Source: Bacteroidota bacterium (GTDB lineage Bacteria; Bacteroidota; Bacteroidia; Chitinophagales; BACL12). From it: DNA of 64,000 nucleotides. Both the position numbers and the translations under genes were made by a program. Under the pieces are notes generated by a model that was not told where the DNA came from, did no database searches, and was given only the letters and a program-made list of their open reading frames with translations. Positions 26,107-34,485 of this stretch are shown piece by piece. Every line of letters starts with the position of its first letter. The first letter of the stretch is position 1. Where the stretch lies: NCBI GenBank assembly GCA_016718035.1, contig JADKEK010000006.1, positions 124,001-188,000 of the forward strand. Reading direction: 5' to 3'.

Positions 26107-28014
26107 TCATTGTTCCATCTCACTGAGTTCTAACCAGCGCAGTGATTTATCATCGATCATTGCTATCGTCGCTGTTAGTTGTGCAGAAATTTCAAACAAC
26201 GCCTCATGCGATAAACCGCTGTCCAATAATTGTTTTTCCAAGTCAGCTTTTTTTATTTCCAGCTCCGCGATTTCATTCTCCAGCATTTCAAATTCGCGTT
26301 TTTCTTTAAACGACATTTTGCGTTTTTCTACAACAGGTTTTACTTCAACTATTTTTTTCTCTTCAACAATTTCTTTTTTGTTGAGTTGTTTTTGTTCTTC
26401 CTGTTTTTCTGCTTTCATCGCTTCCTGATATACACGCCAATCAGAATAATTACCCGGAAAATCTTTGATAACACCATCACCTTCAAACACAAATAAATGG
26501 TCAACAAGGCGGTCCATAAAATAGCGGTCGTGACTCACAATTAATAAACAACCTTTAAAGTCCGCGAGAAATTCTTCTAAAATACTCAGCGTTAAAATAT
26601 CGAGGTCGTTGGTAGGTTCATCGAGAATTAAAAAATTCGGATTTTTAATTAAAATCGTCATTAAATATAAGCGACGTTTTTCGCCACCACTTAATTTACT
26701 CACGTAAGTATATTGTGTTTCCGGTTCAAATTGAAAACGCGTCAACAGCTGAGAAGCGCTCAGTTTCGAGCCATCGGCAAGCGGAATAAATTCGGCAATG
26801 TCTTTCACCACTTCAATCACGCGTTTATCCTCTTTTATCAGCATCCCTTCCTGCGAATAATAACCATAAATAATGGTTTCACCCGTGGTAATTTTTCCTG
26901 CAGAAGGTTTTTCCAATTCCATAATTAAATTCAGGAAAGTTGTTTTTCCAACACCATTTTTGCCGACAATGCCAACCTTATCGTATTGTTTAAATAAGTA
27001 AGTGAACTGGTCAACAATTTTCAGGTCGCCGAAATTTTTACTCACTTTTACCATTTCCAAAATTTTGCCACCCATACGTGTCATTTTCACGTCGAGCACC
27101 AATTGATCTTCCTTCTTTTTTGCGGTTGCTTTTGCGGCGATATCTTCAAACGCATCGAGGCGCGATTTACTTTTTGTAGTTCTTGCTTTCGGCATGCGGC
27201 GCACCCATTCCAATTCGCGGCGATACGTATTTTTCACCTTATCCAATTCCGCAGCTTCCACCATATCGCGATGCGCTTTTTTCTCAACATATAAACTGTA
27301 GTTGCCCTTGTATTGAAAAATTTGCCCATCAGCCATTTCAATTATTTCGGTGCACACGCGATCTAAAAAATAGCGGTCGTGGGTAACCAGCAGCAATGTC
27401 ATATTGCGCAGACTCAAATATTCCTCCAGCCATTCCACCATCCCGATGTCGAGGTGGTTGGTAGGCTCATCCATAATCACAAAATCCGGTTCCTCAATCA
27501 GTAATTTCGATAGTGCAATCCGTTTTTTCTGACCACCACTCAAAGTGCTCACCTTTTGTTCCAGGTCAGTAATTTTCAGTTGAAACAAAATTTGTTTGAT
27601 GCGCAATTCATAATCCCAGGCATTCAGCACTGCCATTTGCTCATGCGCGCGTTCCAGTGCGGCTGCCGTGATGTCGTTATAATCATGTTCCTGATCCAGC
27701 AATGCCTGTTCATAGGCTTTAATGGCCTTAATCGCCGGCGCATCGCTGCTCAGCACGTTATCAATAATGCTGAGGTTTTCATTCAGCGCGGGCTCTTGTT
27801 CCAAATACCCGGTTGTGATACTCTTATGCACTTGCACCTTGCCGCTATCAGCAATATCCTTCCCCATAATAATCCGCAACAGTGTCGACTTCCCCGCACC
27901 ATTCCTGGCCACCAGCGCCACTTTCTGACCACGATTAATACTAAACGAGATGCCATTAAACAGCACCTTCGTATCATAAATCTTCGATAACCCCTCAACA
28001 GTAAGATAATTCAC
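26107..28014 (-). CDS. ABC-F family ATPase, Uup-like
   Basis: About 635 residues from a GTG at 28014. The longer frame upstream (from 28113) is proline-rich and unlike the family. Two ABC domains: Walker A ARNGAGKST and GKNGVGKTT, signatures LSGGQKKRIALSK and LSGGEKRRLYL, Walker B VIMDEPTNHLD and LILDEPTNDLD. The C-terminal extension (MSFKEKREFEMLENEIAELEIKKADLEKQL) is the coiled coil of the Uup branch. There are no membrane segments, so it is a ribosome- or DNA-structure-associated ATPase, not a transporter. The -7 box TACCTTTG (28020-28027) ends 5 nt before the GTG, so the mRNA may be leaderless. Confidence 0.93.
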   Translation of the reverse strand: MNYLTVEGLSKIYDTKVLFNGISFSINRGQKVALVARNGAGKSTLLRIIMGKDIADSGKVQVHKSITTGYLEQEPALNENLSIIDNVLSSDAPAIKAIKAYEQALLDQEHDYNDITAAALERAHEQMAVLNAWDYELRIKQILFQLKITDLEQKVSTLSGGQKKRIALSKLLIEEPDFVIMDEPTNHLDIGMVEWLEEYLSLRNMTLLLVTHDRYFLDRVCTEIIEMADGQIFQYKGNYSLYVEKKAHRDMVEAAELDKVKNTYRRELEWVRRMPKARTTKSKSRLDAFEDIAAKATAKKKEDQLVLDVKMTRMGGKILEMVKVSKNFGDLKIVDQFTYLFKQYDKVGIVGKNGVGKTTFLNLIMELEKPSAGKITTGETIIYGYYSQEGMLIKEDKRVIEVVKDIAEFIPLADGSKLSASQLLTRFQFEPETQYTYVSKLSGGEKRRLYLMTILIKNPNFLILDEPTNDLDILTLSILEEFLADFKGCLLIVSHDRYFMDRLVDHLFVFEGDGVIKDFPGNYSDWRVYQEAMKAEKQEEQKQLNKKEIVEEKKIVEVKPVVEKRKMSFKEKREFEMLENEIAELEIKKADLEKQLLDSGLSHEALFEISAQLTATIAMIDDKSLRWLELSEMEQ

Positions 28015-28019
28015 GGCCG

Positions 28020-28027
28020 CAAAGGTA
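28020..28027 (-). promoter_or_regulatory. -7 box directly at the ABC-F start codon
   Basis: TACCTTTG on the minus strand, followed by CGGCC and the GTG start. With the usual spacing to the transcription start, transcription would begin at or next to the start codon. Confidence 0.5.
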
Positions 28028-28146
28028 AGGTTTTGGGGTGGGAAAAGGTGGGTGGAGGGGAAAATGGGAGGTGGGCTTGGTTGATAGATTGAATTGGGGA
28101 TACTGAATATCATCTTTTTCTAAATGTAAAATGTTGGGGGCGCAGT

Positions 28147-28475
28147 CCTGAAGTGAACAAGTTTTGGTTTGAAGGTATGATAAAAAAGGTCCGAATGATG
28201 TGTTGAGTGATGGAATGAAATGATGTGGTAAAATGAACTTGTTCTACTTTAGGGGAGCAGGGACATCCCGCTTCGTATTATAAATCCGCACCGGCTTTTC
28301 GCTCCAACTCCTCGTTCGTTCCTCACTGCGGGGTTTCCGCTTCAATCCGGGCTAAATTAAGCTGCTTAGCCCTGAAGTGAACTAGTATTTAATGTTCTAT
28401 TTTACAATTAACCAAGGATTCTAAATTATAATCATTTTTGAAATTTTAGATTTAATAACTTGTTCTACTTCAGGG
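28147..28475. repeat. Composite palindromic intergenic repeat
   Basis: Two inverted pairs share the same end sequence: CCTGAAGTGAACAAGTT (28147-28163) with AACTTGTTCTACTTTAGG (28236-28253), and CCCTGAAGTGAAC (28370-28382) with GTTCTACTTCAGGG (28462-28475). Between the pairs lies a GC-richer core with its own hairpin GGGCTAA/TTAGCCC (28349-28355/28366-28372). The pattern resembles a nested or duplicated MITE-like element; no frame is present. Confidence 0.7.
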
Positions 28476-28479
28476 TTTT

Positions 28480-28608
28480 TGTGACATGGTAAAGCGTGCT
28501 AAAATGGTAGTTTGATGGCTAGGGGTGCTGAATTTGTTGGGGTTTTTGGGTTGGGTTGTGACACTTGCGGGATTAACGGAAAACCGTGAATTTTGAGTGA
28601 AATTCACT
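28480..28608 (+). repeat. Island repeat element, copy A
   Basis: TGTGACATGG at 28480, TGTGACA again at 28557 (77 nt later), then ACGG-AAAA-CCGT hairpin starting 19 nt further on (28576-28587), then AGTGAAATTCACT (28596-28608). Copies B and C keep the same 77-nt and 19-nt spacings without gaps. It lies 250 bp upstream of the methyltransferase gene. Confidence 0.85.
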
Positions 28609-28798
28609 AACAAGCTTCTGGTTTTATTACAATTAATTAACTGAAGGTTTTAAAAGCATACTTTTATATAAAGTGTAAACCCTTTATACGGCACCCAAAA
28701 AAAGTTTGCCAACGTTCAATTACTAACAAATCTTTAAAGTCTTCTCTAATGAAAAGTATATATCTCATATTTTATTTTCAGAACCGCATGTAAATTTA

Positions 28799-28833
28799 TA
28801 CTTTTGATATTTCATGTAAAATGTATATTTTAC
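28799..28833 (+). promoter_or_regulatory. Candidate promoter and operator of the four-gene operon
   Basis: A -7 box TACTTTTG (28799-28806) is followed by an inverted repeat GTAAAAT-gtat-ATTTTAC (28816-28833) that covers the likely transcription start. A second pair, AAAAGTATA near 28752 and TATACTTTT near 28797, surrounds the box. The arrangement suggests repression of the operon by a dimeric regulator. The 28609-28798 stretch holds nothing else recognisable. Confidence 0.45.
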
Positions 28834-28858
28834 CTCTATTAATTTAAATTGAGAAGCA

Positions 28859-30157
28859 GTGGCACTTAAAGGAAAAATATCAGACTATCAAGAATTTGTT
28901 GCAGAATTAAACGCTAATCTGGATGAATGGCTTAAAACACCAAGAGGTGAATGGGAAGCATTTGCTGTAAAAAGTGTCAATGGACTCGCATCAGAAGAAG
29001 TTCGTCGGCTTGTAAGCTTAGATAACAGAAGACAGAATGGTATATTTTTCACAGATAGCAAGTTAGCTAATAGGGTTCTGAGGGGACTGCAGCCTGTATT
29101 TACCAAGCAATCTAAAATTTACGATCCTGCATGCGGTGCAGGCAATTTACTGATTTCAGTAGCCGATTATTTGCGGTCCGAAAGTCAAATGCTTATGAAT
29201 GAGGGTTCTTTTATGGGAACCGACATACATAAACCATTTCTTGAAGCAGCTAGACTTCGATTTTTGATTAATGAGTTGTTGTTTTCCCCTGACTGCAAAT
29301 CCGACTTTATGCTTAAAAAAGATGCGCGTTTTGTTGTAAAACAATGTGATGGGTTATTTCACAATGAGTTTTATCAAAAGGCAACTCATATTTTCACTAA
29401 CCCACCTTTTAATCTAGTGCAAACCAAGGAAAAGTTGGACTGGTCCCAAGGCCAAGTTTCGGCTGCGGCTTTATTTATGGATAAAATAGTCCAATATGTC
29501 AATACCGGCACTTCAATTTACGCAATTTTACCGGATGTGTTACGCAGTGGCACAAGGTATGAAAAATGGAGAAGGCACATTACCAAACAATGTGTCGTTG
29601 AAAGAATTGAACTCCTTGGGCAATTTGACAAATATGCAGATGTTGACGTGTTTTCAATTCACCTTACAAAGAAATCAAGACAGTTCAAGGTAGGGAAATC
29701 AACATTTGAAAAAGCAAAAATAAACACAGACGCCAAAGTCGTCGAAGACACTTTCAATGTTTGTGTTGGCCCAGTTGTTGATAACCGGGATGAAAAAATT
29801 GGACCCGTGAGAAATTTCGTTGTAAGTAAAGGACTGGAAGGCTGGACAACGCAAACTAGATTTAACTTATTGAGATCACATTCTGGAAAGTCCTTTAAAA
29901 GTCCTTTTATTGTGATTAAAAGAACTTCACGAATGGGTGATGCACAACGTGCAATTGCAACCATCATCAATTCGAAAAGGAACGTTTACGTGGATAACCA
30001 TCTGATAGTGTTACAACCTAAATCCGGCACACTTAATGATTGTAAGAAAATGCTAGAAAACTTAAAAAAAATAGAAACCGACAACTGGATAAATAATAAA
30101 ATAAGGTGCCGACACCTAACAGTTAAGGTTGTTGCAAAAATTCCTATATGGCCTTGA
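28859..30157 (+). CDS. N6-adenine DNA methyltransferase (type I/IIG-like)
   Basis: 432 residues from a GTG start; the next in-frame ATG lies beyond the SAM motif, so the GTG is preferred. RRQNGIFFTDSKLANRVL (about 57-74) is the usual segment before the SAM site. Motif I is DPACGAGNLL (89-98) and catalytic motif IV is TNPPF (180-184); the I-before-IV order is that of gamma-class enzymes such as HsdM and TaqI. The segment YAILPDVLRSGTRYEKWRR matches the region after motif VI. The C-terminus (about 300-432) may bind the target, but no separate specificity subunit or helicase-nuclease is encoded nearby. Its stop overlaps the next gene by 10 bp. First gene of a four-gene operon; role likely self-marking or sensing of DNA. 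Confidence 0.88.
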   Translation: MALKGKISDYQEFVAELNANLDEWLKTPRGEWEAFAVKSVNGLASEEVRRLVSLDNRRQNGIFFTDSKLANRVLRGLQPVFTKQSKIYDPACGAGNLLISVADYLRSESQMLMNEGSFMGTDIHKPFLEAARLRFLINELLFSPDCKSDFMLKKDARFVVKQCDGLFHNEFYQKATHIFTNPPFNLVQTKEKLDWSQGQVSAAALFMDKIVQYVNTGTSIYAILPDVLRSGTRYEKWRRHITKQCVVERIELLGQFDKYADVDVFSIHLTKKSRQFKVGKSTFEKAKINTDAKVVEDTFNVCVGPVVDNRDEKIGPVRNFVVSKGLEGWTTQTRFNLLRSHSGKSFKSPFIVIKRTSRMGDAQRAIATIINSKRNVYVDNHLIVLQPKSGTLNDCKKMLENLKKIETDNWINNKIRCRHLTVKVVAKIPIWP

Positions 30158-32226
30158 ATAAACGAACGAAAAAAGCACGAATCCGTTTTTCCACACAGAT
30201 AATAAAACGTCTAGGCGAAGAATTAAATCCCAGTGTTGATCAAAGCATCCTTGAACTTGTAAAAAATTCATACGATGCAGATGCATTGAATTGCACAGTA
30301 GTATTAGATAATATAACTGAAATTGGCGGTTCTATCAAGATTACGGATGATGGAAAGGGTATGTCAGATACAGAAATAATCAATGGATGGCTTGTATTGG
30401 GAGAGTCTACAAAGTCCATTACCAAGAAAACTGGGCTGGGAAGGATTCCGGCTGGTAGCAAAGGCTTAGGTAGATTGGCTGCTTTAAGAATGGGACATGT
30501 TGCTATTCTTAAAAGCACTCCAAAAATGCGCTCTCCAAGTACATATGATTTGAATATTAATTGGGATAAGTTTGATCAGGCAAAACTAGTAGATGATGTG
30601 ATTTTAAACGTTGAAGGAAAAAGTAAAATTCAATCAACACCATTTGGCACCACAATTGAAATTAAAGAGCTGAAACATAAAATCGGTATCCGTGAAGTAA
30701 AGAAAATTGCTCGCGGGTTGATTTTGTTAGCTGACCCATTTGATGATGACCCAAATGCATTTAAGCCGGTACTCAAAACGAAAGAATTCCAAGAAATGGA
30801 AGAACTCGTTTCAAAAAGATACTTTGACGAAGCAGAATACCATTTGGTAGCAAAAGTAGATGCTAAAGGACAAGGGGAAGCAACAGTTCAAGATTATCGC
30901 GGAAATATTCTCTACAAAACCAATCATAAGCAGTTAGCGGAAAAAAGAAAAGGTGATAAATACGACTGCCCACCAGTAAGTTTTGACATTTGGGCATTTA
31001 TTTTAAATGCAACGACTTTCCAAACAAGAGCGACATCTGTTTCTGAAATACAAGAATGGCTGGCTGAAGTCGGTGGCGTGCATTTATATGAAAATGGATT
31101 GCGGGTTAATCCTTATGGCAATCCAGGAAACGATTGGCTTGACATGAATCTTGCTCGTACTAGAAGTCCAGAAGAACGTCCTTCAACAAATACATCAATT
31201 GGAATAGTAAGAGTCAGAGATTCGAAAGGATTATTATCGCAAAAAACTGACAGGTCGGGTTTTATTGAAAACGATGTATTTCATGAGATAAGAGCATTTT
31301 GTCAGGATGCCTTGGATTGGATGGCTAAACGCAGACTTGAAAGCGCAGAAGTAAAGCGACGCGCAGAAAGGCAAAAGACCGCGAGCCAATCAGAAAACAT
31401 AAAAGTAGTGGTCGCTGATGCAATTAAAAAGTTGCCTAGCGCTAAAAGGAAATCGTTTGAATTAGCATTTGCGAAATATGATAAAGCCAGAAACGAGGAA
31501 GTTAAATCATTGAAGAATGAAGTGCAATTATATAGAACACTTAGCACAGCGGGAATTACAACTGCAACTTTCTCACATGAGTCGAATGGCAATCCAATTA
31601 AGGTAATAACCCAAGCAATTAGCGCTATTGACCGACGTATTAAGAAACGATTCGAAAATCATTACAGCCAATTTGAAGAGCCAATAAATAGTATTACAAA
31701 GTCAGTCGATGCATTAAAAGTACTTGCTGGTGCGACATTAAAATTACTAGCCCATGAAAAACGCCGCACAGGAAGGGTAGAAGTGAATATAGTCATTAAA
31801 AATATTGTCAAAACTTTCAAGCCTTTCTTGGAGGGGCGTGATATTGAAATTACTACTGACCTAGCAAATGCAAATCCGTATCTTCGTGCAACAGAAGCTT
31901 CTGTTGAATCAATTATAACAAATTTGCTCAATAACAGCATCAACGCTTTAGAAAATATTAATGTTCAAAGAAAGATTTTGATTAAAAGTATTATTCAGGA
32001 AAACATTCTTTCAGTAAGTGTCGCTGACAACGGACCTGGGATTGTAGGAATCGCACTTAAAAATATCTGGCTACCTGGATACACGACTAACCCTAACGGA
32101 ACAGGTTTAGGCCTTACTATAGTGCGTGATGCCACATTTGACCTAGGCGGTAAAGTGCGAGCAATCCCGAGAGGAACATTAGGAGGCGCTGAAATAATTG
32201 TTGAACTACCAATCATAGGAATATAA
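30148..32226 (+). CDS. Two-module GHKL ATPase: Hsp90/MutL-like plus histidine kinase-like
   Basis: 692 residues with two Bergerat-fold modules. Module 1 (about 1-200): N-box ELVKNSYDADA (about 36-46), DDGKGM (67-72), GSKGLGRLAAL (103-113), as in Hsp90, MutL and MORC. The middle (about 370-460) is charged and helical. Then comes an H-box-like segment TFSHESNGNPIKVI with His477. Module 2 is the HATPase_c of histidine kinases: TNLLNNSINALE (about 590-601), VADNGPGI (about 625-632), GTGLGLTIV (about 651-659). No membrane segment, so a cytosolic sensor kinase is likely. It overlaps the methyltransferase gene by 10 bp and the receiver gene by 1 bp; a phosphotransfer link to the receiver is inferred. 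Confidence 0.88.
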   Translation: MALNKRTKKARIRFSTQIIKRLGEELNPSVDQSILELVKNSYDADALNCTVVLDNITEIGGSIKITDDGKGMSDTEIINGWLVLGESTKSITKKTGLGRIPAGSKGLGRLAALRMGHVAILKSTPKMRSPSTYDLNINWDKFDQAKLVDDVILNVEGKSKIQSTPFGTTIEIKELKHKIGIREVKKIARGLILLADPFDDDPNAFKPVLKTKEFQEMEELVSKRYFDEAEYHLVAKVDAKGQGEATVQDYRGNILYKTNHKQLAEKRKGDKYDCPPVSFDIWAFILNATTFQTRATSVSEIQEWLAEVGGVHLYENGLRVNPYGNPGNDWLDMNLARTRSPEERPSTNTSIGIVRVRDSKGLLSQKTDRSGFIENDVFHEIRAFCQDALDWMAKRRLESAEVKRRAERQKTASQSENIKVVVADAIKKLPSAKRKSFELAFAKYDKARNEEVKSLKNEVQLYRTLSTAGITTATFSHESNGNPIKVITQAISAIDRRIKKRFENHYSQFEEPINSITKSVDALKVLAGATLKLLAHEKRRTGRVEVNIVIKNIVKTFKPFLEGRDIEITTDLANANPYLRATEASVESIITNLLNNSINALENINVQRKILIKSIIQENILSVSVADNGPGIVGIALKNIWLPGYTTNPNGTGLGLTIVRDATFDLGGKVRAIPRGTLGGAEIIVELPIIGI

Positions 32227-32876
32227 TGGCAATTACTTTTTACGACAGACAAATCAAAAGAGTGTGCATCTTAGATGATGACGATTCCAGCCGAAACGTA
32301 CTCAAATATACGGTCGAGGATTCGGATTTGGAAGCACTTCCACAAAATGAGGGAATATCAGATATTAATTTTTTTTTGTCCTCAATTAAAAATTCTGATG
32401 CAATTGTTTCCGACCATCATTTGAGAAAAAAGAACTATTTTCCAGCAGATGGAGCCGTTGTCTGTTCACATTGTTATGATTTGCTGATACCTTCAATTTT
32501 AGTTACCAAATGGGAGCAAGCTGATGTACATGAAATAAGAAAACTAAGGCCAAAAATACCAGTTATAATTAACCCAGAGGATTTTAACCCCGACTCCCTA
32601 ATACATTCACTCGAAATATGTATTAATGAATTCAAAGGCGTAATGATTCCTCAGCGTAAAACATGGAGAACTTTAGTTAGGATTGATGATTTGGATGAAT
32701 TGCATTTTTATGTAATAATTCCTTCATGGAATCCTAATGAAGTGATATCAATTGCAAAAAAAGAACTCGATAATTCTGTGGCACAATCATTACGGCAAGG
32801 GCAAAGAGTTCATGCCAATGTGAATATAGAGGCTGAACAGCCATATGAACTTTTTTTTCAAAACTGGGAAATATAA
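32226..32876 (+). CDS. Receiver-domain protein with C-terminal extension
   Basis: 216 residues. The first 120 fit a response-regulator receiver: acidic pocket VCILDDDDSS (Asp17-20), phosphoacceptor candidate Asp63 in AIVSDHHLRKK, switch residue Thr94 in ILVTKW and a Lys near 110 (RPKIPVII). Unlike ordinary regulators it has no HTH output domain; the C-terminal 95 residues (TLVRIDDLDELHFYVIIPSW...VNIEAEQPYELFF) look like an alpha/beta domain that I do not recognise. The ATG overlaps the last base of the kinase stop. The likely partner is the upstream GHKL protein, and the output may be the downstream hydrolase. Confidence 0.72.
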   Translation: MAITFYDRQIKRVCILDDDDSSRNVLKYTVEDSDLEALPQNEGISDINFFLSSIKNSDAIVSDHHLRKKNYFPADGAVVCSHCYDLLIPSILVTKWEQADVHEIRKLRPKIPVIINPEDFNPDSLIHSLEICINEFKGVMIPQRKTWRTLVRIDDLDELHFYVIIPSWNPNEVISIAKKELDNSVAQSLRQGQRVHANVNIEAEQPYELFFQNWEI

Positions 32877-32877
32877 A

Positions 32878-33864
32878 ATGAGTATCCCAATCCCTTTTGT
32901 CGCATTTGTAGACGTAGGACATGGAAACAGTACCGTTATACGTGATGAAAAACATACCGTCATCGTTGACTGCGGTAATAAAGGTTCCGGCCTACTTGAA
33001 TTTTTGACACAAGAAAATATTTCGACAATCGATGCTGTTTTCCTATCGCATGCCGATCAAGATCATATTGGTGGTTTGATTGCATTACTATCTTCTTCAA
33101 TTTTTAGGATTGATACAGTATATCTAAATGCGGACAGCACAAAAGGATCAGAATTGTGGGATGATTTATGTTACGAACTAAATTCATTACAAGAAAGAGG
33201 GTTACTCAAGTATCAAATTGGTATCGCGAGGCATTTAGGTCATTTGAAATGGAATTCTTTAGGCCTAAATACAATATCTCCAACAGGATACTTAGCAGGA
33301 AAAGGCGTTGGTGGTGTTGACAGGTTAGGGAGAACCATTTCATCCAATTCATTGTCTGCTTCGTTTCAGGTCACTTGGAATGATCAGATCATTGCATATC
33401 TTGCTGGAGATATCGACCAGATTGGATTAGATAACGTTTTAGACAATGAAATAGATATTAAAAGTCCATTATTAGTTTTTCCTCATCATGGAGGCTACGC
33501 TGGTGGGGCTAACATTCTGGATTTTACAAAGCAGCTTTGTAAAGTAACTACTCCAGAATTAGTAGTATTTTCTAATGGTAGAAACAAACACGACAACCCT
33601 CGCCCTGAAGTTGTTACAGAAGTAAAAAAGTTCGTTGAAAATGTGCGCATATCATGCACACAATTATCCAAAAATTGCACGCCTGATTTGCCGACTGAAA
33701 ATCCAGCTCATTTAGCTAAAACCTATTCGCGAGGACGCGCAAAACACTCTTGCTGCAGTGGTACATTTATTATCCTACTACAAAATCCCAGTTTGATTGA
33801 CCCAAATTGGGATGCACATCAGGAATTTATCACAAATTATACAGTCTCACCCCTTTGTCGTTAG
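32878..33864 (+). CDS. Metallo-beta-lactamase-fold hydrolase, ComEC-like
   Basis: About 328 residues from the ATG at 32878, one base after the receiver stop; an ATG at 32845 would overlap it by 32 bp. VDVGHGNSTVIRD...VIVDCG is the N-terminal strand pair seen in the MBL domain of ComEC/Rec2. The metal motif HADQDHIGG gives His58, Asp60, Asp62 and His63. AYLAGDID supplies the bridging Asp and FPHHGG a later His. Enzymes of this branch include nucleases and phosphodiesterases. There is no membrane channel domain, so it is a soluble hydrolase and the best effector candidate of the operon. Confidence 0.88.
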   Translation: MSIPIPFVAFVDVGHGNSTVIRDEKHTVIVDCGNKGSGLLEFLTQENISTIDAVFLSHADQDHIGGLIALLSSSIFRIDTVYLNADSTKGSELWDDLCYELNSLQERGLLKYQIGIARHLGHLKWNSLGLNTISPTGYLAGKGVGGVDRLGRTISSNSLSASFQVTWNDQIIAYLAGDIDQIGLDNVLDNEIDIKSPLLVFPHHGGYAGGANILDFTKQLCKVTTPELVVFSNGRNKHDNPRPEVVTEVKKFVENVRISCTQLSKNCTPDLPTENPAHLAKTYSRGRAKHSCCSGTFIILLQNPSLIDPNWDAHQEFITNYTVSPLCR

Positions 33865-34485
33865 GAATTTCGTCAATGTATTTAAATGGAACCATACCAT
33901 TGAAATTCGTAACAATATCATATAAAACCAAATTAGCTTTGAATAGTCAAACTAACAAAACCATGCTATTGAGAGTTTAGAATTGCTTTATTGGTTGTTT
34001 GGATGACCCCTAATAATTTTCATGCTATAAATTAACTAAAATTTCCATACCTATGCATACTTCATGATGTAACCTAAAATATCCATTTAAACAATATTTA
34101 TCTTTTCTTTAAATACCTAGTAGTGATTTTTAGCTGCAATATGTTTAGATAGAATTAAATTATTTTTTTTAACATAGTTTTACATTATTAATATTTAAAT
34201 ATGGTTAATTGAATGATTTTTTAAGTCCGATTTAGTTACTACGAATTATCCACATTCAATTTACCTTCAGGGGGGCAATTGCAATCATCTGCGGGTTTTG
34301 AGGGGCTTTAAAATCCATTTTGGTGTTTTTCGAAAGTAAGTAATTCTTTTTCGGATTATTTAGTATTTTTGATTCTACAATAATGTTTGCAGTGAGTTTT
34401 TCATACTCTTACATTAGTATCTTGTTTTGACGATATTTAGACTTAAACTGAAAATGGTAAATATTTAAAAAAAAACACACTCAAT
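33865..34485. other. AT-rich non-coding stretch after the four-gene operon
   Basis: About 620 bp with no usable frame and no repeat related to the island elements. It separates the operon from the membrane protein gene and presumably holds that gene's promoter. Confidence 0.5.

Noticed and set aside
28015..28113. N-terminal extension of the ABC-F protein
   Set aside because: It translates to a proline-rich stretch absent from the family and lies upstream of the probable promoter box.
28859..33864. Operon as a type I restriction-modification system
   Set aside because: There is an HsdM-like protein but no HsdS or HsdR, and the GHKL, receiver and MBL genes are not part of type I systems.
28859..33864. 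Operon as Detocs
   Set aside because: Both use kinase and receiver parts, but Detocs as I know it has neither an adenine methyltransferase nor a kinase with an extra Hsp90/MutL-type module. A profile search should still confirm.
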